The notes under the pieces were generated by a model. That model searched no databases. It saw only the letters and a program-made list of their open reading frames with translations, and was not told the DNA's origin. Of a DNA stretch of 11,953 nt, positions 1 through 5,313 are shown piece after piece. Position 1 is the stretch's first letter. Each line of letters begins with the position of its first letter. Origin of the DNA: Paludibacteraceae bacterium (GTDB lineage Bacteria > Bacteroidota > Bacteroidia > Bacteroidales > Paludibacteraceae); NCBI GenBank assembly GCA_017402895.1, contig JAFPLG010000113.1, positions 1 through 11,953 of the forward strand, given 5' to 3'. A program made the translations under genes and the position numbers.

Positions 1-1882
1 CGAGCATAGCACGGCTATGGATATCGCTACCGGATAGGATAGCCTGTTCGCGACTCTCGAACGACTCGTGCTCAACGAGCTGGATACCATGGCTGTTGTA
101 GATAAGCGTATAGCCCGCTATGCCGGTCTTCTCCTGGTAGGGCTTAGAGAAACCACCATCGATCACAAAGCGGCGTCCCTCGGCACGAATAGGCGTCTCG
201 CCCTTGATCGTACGTACCGGAATATGCCCATTGATGATGCGTCCCGTATCGGGCGAGAGACCAAACTCGAGAAGGATACGTTGGCATACGTCTTTGCGAT
301 TGGCCAACTCGTAGTAAGCCCCCTTGCTTTCATGCCAGGTGGTCTGGTCGGCTATGAAATAGCGCTCGAAGGTAGTCATCTTGTCCTTATCATAGAGCGG
401 CGAGTTCTCGCCCTCCCAGAGATAAAGCATATAGTCGATCGCATTCTGCTGTTCGTTGCCATGGCCATAATAAGCCATGCGCACCACCTCATCGATACGT
501 TCCATCAGTCGGCGACCGGAACAGCGCTCACCGCATACATCCACTTCGCGGAACGTGCCATCCTCGTTGAGCGGAATAGCAGCATGGTAGAGCAAGAAGC
601 CGTTGCGAACGAGGTGGAGCGAGCCGTGACGATAGAACATACGGAGGTGCTTCTGCATCTTCTCCGACTTGCGGAAGGAGCGCGTGAGTTGGTTCATGAG
701 GTCCTGCTCCTCCTGGCTCAGGGCATAGGGGTCATCGGGATTGAGCGTAGGCAAGTAGGTATCCAGGAGCGGATACTCGGTGCCGTCGAGCGCGATGACG
801 CCTCGGCTGAGGTCTATCTTGTCGAGCAAGGCGCGATGGTCCATCCCCCACTCCGGGTGACGCAGGACGGTCTGTCCCTCGAGCTTGAACTGGATGATAG
901 AGATCGCCTTGTGCATCTTAGCCATCAGTTGGGCTGAGCGTGTGAGGCGCGGGTTGTTCTCGAAGTCGCGCGTCTGCCATATAGTACAAGGATCATCACC
1001 ATAGGTCTCCATGGCGAAGTTAGCCAGCGGCAGAAGGTTGATACCGTAGCCCTCTTCGAGCGTCTCGATATTGGCATAGCGGATTGACACGCGCAGGACG
1101 GTGGCGATCAGTGCCTGGTTGCCCAGCATAGCGCCCATCCACTCGATATCGTGGTTTCCCCACTGGATATCGTAGTCGCGCACGGTAGAGAGCACGTCGA
1201 GAATCTTGCTGGCGCCCGGTCCACGATCGAAGATATCGCCTACGACGTGGAGGGTATCGATCGTCAGTCCGTGGATGAGGTAGGATATCTCGATAAGTAG
1301 CTGCTCGGCGCAACCGGTATCGATGATGGCATCGATGATGGCGTTGTAGTAGTTGACGCGGTCGTGCTGCTCGAGCGAGGACTCGTGGAGCAACTCCTCG
1401 ATAATATAGCTATACTGCTTAGGCAGCAGTTTGCGCACCTTAGAACGCGAGTATTTGACCGTGACGGCACGTGCCACTTCAACCACCTGGTGGAGACGGT
1501 AGCGATACCAATCCTCTATCGAATTGAAGATTGAAGATTGAAGATTGAAGATTGAGAGTCCTTCGGCCTGCTCGCCGGCGAAGTAGCGTTTGACCAGGTC
1601 GATACGCTCGTCGGGATAGTAGATAAGGGCGCAGAGGGCTCGTTTCTCCTGCTCGGAGAGCGTATCGCCATAGATATCGTCCACCTTGCGGCGCACCACG
1701 CCGGAGGCGTTCTTGATCATATGGATAAAGGCGCTTGACTCGCCGTGGAGGTCAGAAACGAAGTGTTCGGTGCCCTTAGGCAGGCTAAGAATGGCACTGA
1801 GGTTGATAATCTCGGTTCGGACGGCATTGCTGTTGGGGAACTTGTCCGCCAAGAGTCGTAGATAACGCTCGCTAAGCTGCAT
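1..1882 (-). CDS. fbp: Class III fructose-1,6-bisphosphatase (C-terminal end off the window)
   Basis: Hydrolyses fructose-1,6-bisphosphate to fructose-6-phosphate, the committed step of gluconeogenesis, in the cytoplasm. I translated 627 codons from the ATG at 1882 to the window edge with no stop; the family is roughly 630-670 residues, so only a short C-terminal end is missing. Metallophosphatase-type motifs are visible: SDLHGE (residues 43-48), GDIFDRGPG (215-223), GNHDIEWMG (242-250), HAAIP (433-437) and NGHIPV (551-556). These are the metal-binding signatures of the class III (Firmicutes/Bacteroidetes) enzyme, unrelated in fold to E. coli Fbp. The start is supported by the typical N-terminus (MQLSERYLRLLADKFPN) and a well-placed promoter 27 nt upstream. 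Oddity: residues about 109-120 (LSIFNLQSSIFN) come from a 7-bp tandem repeat, in a region that is variable in the family between the YYPDERIDLVKR and EDWYRYRLHQV segments. It is read in the same direction as the transport operon upstream but is separated from it by a terminator. Family assignment is secure. Confidence 0.96.
   Translation of the reverse strand, partial: MQLSERYLRLLADKFPNSNAVRTEIINLSAILSLPKGTEHFVSDLHGESSAFIHMIKNASGVVRRKVDDIYGDTLSEQEKRALCALIYYPDERIDLVKRYFAGEQAEGLSIFNLQSSIFNSIEDWYRYRLHQVVEVARAVTVKYSRSKVRKLLPKQYSYIIEELLHESSLEQHDRVNYYNAIIDAIIDTGCAEQLLIEISYLIHGLTIDTLHVVGDIFDRGPGASKILDVLSTVRDYDIQWGNHDIEWMGAMLGNQALIATVLRVSIRYANIETLEEGYGINLLPLANFAMETYGDDPCTIWQTRDFENNPRLTRSAQLMAKMHKAISIIQFKLEGQTVLRHPEWGMDHRALLDKIDLSRGVIALDGTEYPLLDTYLPTLNPDDPYALSQEEQDLMNQLTRSFRKSEKMQKHLRMFYRHGSLHLVRNGFLLYHAAIPLNEDGTFREVDVCGERCSGRRLMERIDEVVRMAYYGHGNEQQNAIDYMLYLWEGENSPLYDKDKMTTFERYFIADQTTWHESKGAYYELANRKDVCQRILLEFGLSPDTGRIINGHIPVRTIKGETPIRAEGRRFVIDGGFSKPYQEKTGIAGYTLIYNSHGIQLVEHESFESREQAILSGSDIHSRAML
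1524..1555. repeat. Heptanucleotide tandem repeat inside fbp
   Basis: Four perfect copies of TTGAAGA (1524-1551) plus a partial fifth (TTGA, 1552-1555), read on the plus strand. On the coding strand the unit is TCTTCAA, and the array is open in all three frames. Because the unit is not a multiple of three, gain or loss of one copy would shift the fbp frame. The next stops after the array would be TAG at 1518-1516 in one frame and TGA at 1481-1479 in the other. Both lie before the GDIFDRG and GNHD catalytic motifs, so either shift would inactivate the enzyme. Whether copy number actually varies cannot be seen from one sequence. Confidence 0.95.
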
Positions 1883-1908
1883 AGATACGGGAATTTATGA
1901 ATTTGGTG

Positions 1909-1940
1909 CAAAGTTACAAAAAATTTGCGAGACACGCAAA
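1909..1940 (-). promoter_or_regulatory. fbp promoter, Bacteroidetes -33/-7 type
   Basis: On the minus strand the sequence has TTTG (1940-1937), a 20-nt spacer, then TAACTTTG (1916-1909). This matches the Bacteroidetes primary-sigma consensus TTTG-N19-21-TAnnTTTG at every fixed position. Transcription would begin around 1903, giving a leader of about 20 nt before the ATG at 1882. The match was made by eye and is not experimentally supported. Confidence 0.8.
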
Positions 1941-1946
1941 TTTTTT
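1918..1946. promoter_or_regulatory. 12-bp inverted repeat overlapping the fbp promoter (candidate operator)
   Basis: Perfect 12-bp arms AAAAAATTTGCG (1918-1929) and CGCAAATTTTTT (1935-1946) flank a 5-nt centre (AGACA). The element covers most of the promoter spacer and the whole -33 box of fbp. A dyad at this position is what a repressor-binding site would look like. The outer six positions are A/T runs and add little specificity, so the informative core is AAATTTGCG/CGCAAATTT. It is not followed by a suitable T-tract beyond its own arm and is upstream of the predicted start of transcription, so a terminator role is less likely. The binding protein is unknown. Confidence 0.55.
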
Positions 1947-1952
1947 GAGACA

Positions 1953-1970
1953 AAAGTCGAAAGTCGAAAG
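1953..1970. repeat. Short 7-bp direct repeat between terminator and fbp promoter
   Basis: Two perfect copies of AAAGTCG (1953-1959, 1960-1966) and a partial third (AAAG, 1967-1970). The repeat is non-coding and lies between the T-tract of the upstream terminator and the fbp -33 box. The unit length is the same as the tandem repeat inside fbp, but the sequence differs. No function is evident. Confidence 0.7.
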
Positions 1971-1972
1971 AC

Positions 1973-2003
1973 AAAAAAATAGGCGCGCCGAAGCACGCCT
2001 ATT
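1973..2003 (-). terminator. Rho-independent terminator of the transport operon
   Basis: Read on the minus strand, an 11-bp stem (AATAGGCGTGC with GCGCGCCTATT, containing one G-U pair) closes a TTCG tetraloop inside a C(UUCG)G context, which is exceptionally stable in RNA. The stem is followed by seven U residues (complement of 1979-1973). It begins 24 nt after the stop codon of the SusE/F-like gene (stop at 2029-2027) and ends before the fbp promoter, so it marks the 3' end of the transport operon. On the plus strand the same stem lacks a T-tract. Confidence 0.93.
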
Positions 2004-2026
2004 CTTAAAGGAATCAACCGAGTTGA

Positions 2027-3466
2027 TTATTGCAGGAAAGATGCGATGTCAATCTCAGTGTCACCCATGAGACCGGTGATATCACTGGTCTGAACGCTAC
2101 CATTGCTGAAGATAACGCTGATCGGAGCGATAACGTCGTTGAAGGTATAGGAAACCTTACCGTTGTTGATCGGGAGTTCCTCACCCGGCCAAGCAGCGAA
2201 GAAGTTGCCTGCGCCATTCCAAGCCCAGAGGTAGCAGTGCTCCCAGCCAGCAGGAACAATACCGGTAACAGTAATGGTCGTAGTCTCAACCGGAGTACCC
2301 GGGGTGAATGCAGCGCTGAACGAAGCAATTCCGTTGCCGTCCCATACGAGCGTGATCTCGATGTTGTAGGTGCCAGCAGGATTCAGCGAGATGTTACCAC
2401 CGTTCTCATAGAGATCAACACCGGTAGCAGCCGTTACGCCGTCCAGACCTATCCAAGCACCGTTAGCGCGGAACTTGAACTGAACACCATCAGCGAAGGT
2501 TACACCCTCCATGTTGTAAACATACGTACCAGCCTTGGTAGTAGCGTCGGTAACGTTGGACTTGCCAGCGTTGTACTTAGCCAGCTGCAGACCCGAAGGA
2601 TCACCCCAGCTGTTCATCTCGCCGGAGATACCAACTACGAAGGTAGCAGGATCCAGGGTGAGGTCACCAGCCTTAACGATCTCATAGGTGTAGCCGTCCT
2701 CTACATTACCCTTAGCGAGCTTCCAGGTCAGCTTGATGTTGTAAACACCACCTTCAGCTACTGCGATGTTGCCTGCGCCCGGAACCATGTTCTGGCCAAG
2801 GTTGGTGTTAGCAGATACCTGTTGGGTCTCACCGTCGAGGAAGATCTTCCAACCGTTCTCATCTTTGAACTTGAACTCCGAGTTACCCGGAATCTCAACG
2901 TTCTCCCAAGTCCACTCGTAAGCGTTAGCAGCCTTCTGACCAACGGTCATCGACCATCCGTTCATACCGCCGGAGATACCCCAGCTAACCGGAGCAATGA
3001 TAACCTGCGGACCACCAGCAGCGTCGAGCTTACCATCCTGGTTGAGGTCGAGAACGATGTGATACAGACCGGTCTCTTCAACCTTCATGGCAGCGTTACC
3101 TACGCTCAGTGCGCCAAAGTAACCCATCGGGTTGGTACCGTCCGATACGAGCTCTTGCTTAGCAAGCGTAGCGGTGTAGTTGGTGTTCTTGTCACCCTCT
3201 TTGAGTACGAAAGTGAACTCCTTGTTAGCCTCGATAACTACGTACTTCTCGTACATACCCTCGCGGAGCTCGTTGCTGTTAGCCTCGTTGTGACCAACAG
3301 CAAATTGACCCTGAGCTACAAGATTCGGCATAGAAACTGCCTCACCGGTTACGTAGAAACCGTTCTCAACGATGTCTTCAATGTCCGGTTTCGGATCGTT
3401 TTTACACGATGTGAATGTGAATGCTGCAACGGCAGCCATCATCATCAAAAAACTAAACTTTTTCAT
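2027..3466 (-). CDS. SusE/SusF-like surface glycan-binding lipoprotein with C-terminal CBM26-like module
   Basis: A 479-residue outer-membrane lipoprotein that would hold alpha-glucan at the cell surface; it has no catalytic motif. Residues 1-20 are a lipoprotein signal peptide and Cys21 is the lipidated residue (lipobox FTSC), followed by Asp24 and Asp28/Glu30, consistent with surface export. Three beta-sandwich-like regions follow: about 35-155 (starting FYVTGEAVSMPNL), about 160-265 (starting WGISGGMNGW) and about 275-390 (starting VVGISGEMNSWG). The second and third share the G-I-S-G-x-M-N-x-W opening seen in SusE/SusF starch-binding domains. Residues about 395-479 resemble CBM26 starch-binding modules, with CYLWAWNG (411-418), AAWPGEE (425-431) and several exposed aromatics. 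It is the last gene of the operon, 74 nt downstream of the SusD-like gene, and is followed by a strong terminator. It could be called SusE or SusF; sequence in this gene class diverges too quickly to choose. Starch or maltodextrin as ligand is inferred from the CBM26-like end. Confidence 0.9.
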   Translation of the reverse strand: MKKFSFLMMMAAVAAFTFTSCKNDPKPDIEDIVENGFYVTGEAVSMPNLVAQGQFAVGHNEANSNELREGMYEKYVVIEANKEFTFVLKEGDKNTNYTATLAKQELVSDGTNPMGYFGALSVGNAAMKVEETGLYHIVLDLNQDGKLDAAGGPQVIIAPVSWGISGGMNGWSMTVGQKAANAYEWTWENVEIPGNSEFKFKDENGWKIFLDGETQQVSANTNLGQNMVPGAGNIAVAEGGVYNIKLTWKLAKGNVEDGYTYEIVKAGDLTLDPATFVVGISGEMNSWGDPSGLQLAKYNAGKSNVTDATTKAGTYVYNMEGVTFADGVQFKFRANGAWIGLDGVTAATGVDLYENGGNISLNPAGTYNIEITLVWDGNGIASFSAAFTPGTPVETTTITVTGIVPAGWEHCYLWAWNGAGNFFAAWPGEELPINNGKVSYTFNDVIAPISVIFSNGSVQTSDITGLMGDTEIDIASFLQ

Positions 3467-3510
3467 TTGAAATGATTTTTGTTTTGGTTAAATAAATAGA
3501 TTTGATTAGT

Positions 3511-3534
3511 ATAAGTCGTTTTACAACGATTTAT
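3511..3534. other. Inverted repeat between the SusD-like and SusE/F-like genes
   Basis: The arms ATAAGTCGTT (3511-3520) and AACGATTTAT (3525-3534) flank TTAC and pair over 10 positions with one non-canonical pair (A-C in the minus-strand RNA, G-U on the plus strand). It starts 7 nt past the stop codon of the SusD-like gene (3541-3543). No U-tract follows on the minus strand, so it is not an obvious terminator. It may be an mRNA stabilising or processing hairpin. The 74-nt gap otherwise holds only an AT-rich leader with no convincing promoter. Confidence 0.4.
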
Positions 3535-3540
3535 GTTCGA

Positions 3541-5292
3541 TTAATAGCCTTCGTTCTGAGTCCACAGCGGTTTGCCATCTTCACCGACAACCGACTTCTG
3601 GAGGATTGCGAACGGAATCGGGAACCAACGACGGGTCTTAGCCTGGTTGGTCACGTACTGTACGTTCTCAAACTGACCGAAACGGATCAGGTCACGACGA
3701 CGGCAGTTCTCCCAAGAGAGCTCACGTCCGCGCTCGGCGAGGATACCGCTCTGGAGGTCGTTACCCAGAGCCGTGAAGGCATCCGGATAAGCAGCGTCGA
3801 ATGCAGCCACCGGATCTGCGTTGTAAGCGAAGGTACGAGTCTTAAGAGCCGTAATAGCTGCGTCTTCGATACCCGGCTTCAGGTCGGTACCGCCACGCAG
3901 CACAGCCTCTTTCTTCATGAGAACTACGTCGGCATAGCGCAGGAGTACGAAGTCGTTCTCCATGTACTTGTACGTACCGGTCTGATCCAACTCATACTTG
4001 AACATACGAGCACCATCGGTACGCAGTGCTTGCTCCAACGAGGTAACGTTGCGGGTGATGATGAGCAGCGAGTCCTTGTCCAGCATCGGCTCGGTAGAAC
4101 CCTTGGCGCAAACCGGACCTACGAACCAGCCCCAACGCTTGGTATTGTTGGTTCCGAGTCCTTCGTAACCATCGCCACGTACGTCATGATCGTTGAACAA
4201 CTCCATATAGCTCGGGCGAGCTACGAAACCGTTCCAGCAATCGAGTACAAGGTTGTAGCGGGTCTGGAACAGATAGTGGAGCGTCAGGAACTCGATACGC
4301 AGTTTGTTCTTACATGCGTACGCGTCACGTTCGTTATTTACAGTACCATCCTCAACGATCGTGAAGATGTTCTCTTTGGACTTACCGTTGTCGATCAGGT
4401 AGTTGTCGAAATAGCTCGGCATGATCTCATACGAACCCGAAGCGATAATCTCGTTGCAGCAACGGATGGCGTTGGTGTAGAAGTCCTGGGTAGAAGTGAT
4501 GTTGATACCGGCTTCTTCCATGAGTTTGCTACCCTTCTTACCATTGTGCGAATCCACGGTACGCTTAGCAGCCATCACGTTCTCCGGCGTACAGCCGTAG
4601 GACTCGGCGTTCAGATACAACTTAGCCAGCAGGGCGTAAGCCATACCCTGGGTACAACGTCCGTTGTAGTTGGTGCGGTTCGCATCGTCCACCACAGCCA
4701 TATTCGGAGCGTTCTTCTCCAAGCAAGCTACGAGGTGAGCCCACGTAACAGGGATGTCGAGCAGCGCCTCGTTACGATCGGAGTAGTCTTCCATATACGG
4801 GATACGTCCGAACGAGTCGAAGAGCAGATAGTAGTAGTACGAACGGAGCACCTCCATCTCACCTACGTACATAGCGTAGAGTTCGGGAGTCATGTTCGGC
4901 TCGTTGCCATAGAGGGTCTCGAGGATGTTGTTACAGAGGACCGAACCGGAAACGGTACAGTTCCAGATATTCTCGAAAGCCTTACCATAGGAGTTCCAGT
5001 TGTGGGTGTTGAGGTTCTTCCAGTAGCCACCATCGTTCCAGTCACCACCTACACGTACCGGGCAGAGACCTTCGTCAGCGGTCAGGGTATTGACACCCCA
5101 GTAGCCCCAGTGGTCGTGCATGAAACGAAGATCGGCATATGCCTGTCCGACGAGGGAAACAACGTTCTCTTCGTTCTGGAGCATATCCTCTACGGTCGCA
5201 GCACCAAAGGTCTCCTCATCCAGCATGTGGCAAGAGGTGAACATGGGCAGCGAGATTGCGCAAATCAGCGCATATTTCATAAACTTTTTCAT
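3541..5292 (-). CDS. SusD/RagB-family glycan-binding outer-membrane lipoprotein
   Basis: A 583-residue surface lipoprotein that forms the hinged lid over the SusC-like porin and captures glycan for import. The signal peptide ends in a lipobox (MFTSC) with Cys21 lipidated, followed by an acidic stretch (DEE at 25-27) resembling the Bacteroidetes surface-export signal. SusD hallmarks include LRSYYYYLLFDSFGRIPYM (149-167), GRCTQGMAYALLAKLYLNAE (211-230), AERGREL (519-525) with RDLIRFG (533-539), and the terminal WFPIP (556-560) plus the ending TQNEGY. Length is normal for the family. It starts 21 nt after the SusC-like stop, the tight coupling expected of a SusC/SusD pair; the leader contains AACAGG about 9 nt before the ATG. 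Which glycan it binds cannot be read from the sequence; starch or maltodextrin is inferred from the neighbouring CBM26-like lipoprotein and the MFS transporter. Confidence 0.96.
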   Translation of the reverse strand: MKKFMKYALICAISLPMFTSCHMLDEETFGAATVEDMLQNEENVVSLVGQAYADLRFMHDHWGYWGVNTLTADEGLCPVRVGGDWNDGGYWKNLNTHNWNSYGKAFENIWNCTVSGSVLCNNILETLYGNEPNMTPELYAMYVGEMEVLRSYYYYLLFDSFGRIPYMEDYSDRNEALLDIPVTWAHLVACLEKNAPNMAVVDDANRTNYNGRCTQGMAYALLAKLYLNAESYGCTPENVMAAKRTVDSHNGKKGSKLMEEAGINITSTQDFYTNAIRCCNEIIASGSYEIMPSYFDNYLIDNGKSKENIFTIVEDGTVNNERDAYACKNKLRIEFLTLHYLFQTRYNLVLDCWNGFVARPSYMELFNDHDVRGDGYEGLGTNNTKRWGWFVGPVCAKGSTEPMLDKDSLLIITRNVTSLEQALRTDGARMFKYELDQTGTYKYMENDFVLLRYADVVLMKKEAVLRGGTDLKPGIEDAAITALKTRTFAYNADPVAAFDAAYPDAFTALGNDLQSGILAERGRELSWENCRRRDLIRFGQFENVQYVTNQAKTRRWFPIPFAILQKSVVGEDGKPLWTQNEGY

Positions 5293-5313
5293 AATATATA
5301 CCTGTTTGCTTAA

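Noticed and set aside
68..937. Plus-strand open frame of 289 codons in the left part of the window.
   Set aside because: It is the antisense shadow of fbp, whose frame is open through the whole region and contains the catalytic motifs.
1319..1342. A 12-bp tandem direct repeat, ATCGATGATGGC twice.
   Set aside because: It encodes AIIDAIID in fbp in frame, in a segment that I recall as conserved in length in Bacteroidetes homologues, so it looks like a codon coincidence rather than an insertion or unstable repeat.
3467..3540. A possible separate promoter for the SusE/F-like gene in the 74-nt gap.
   Set aside because: No TAnnTTTG box with a TTTG about 20 nt upstream could be found on the minus strand; the gap is AT-rich leader plus a hairpin.
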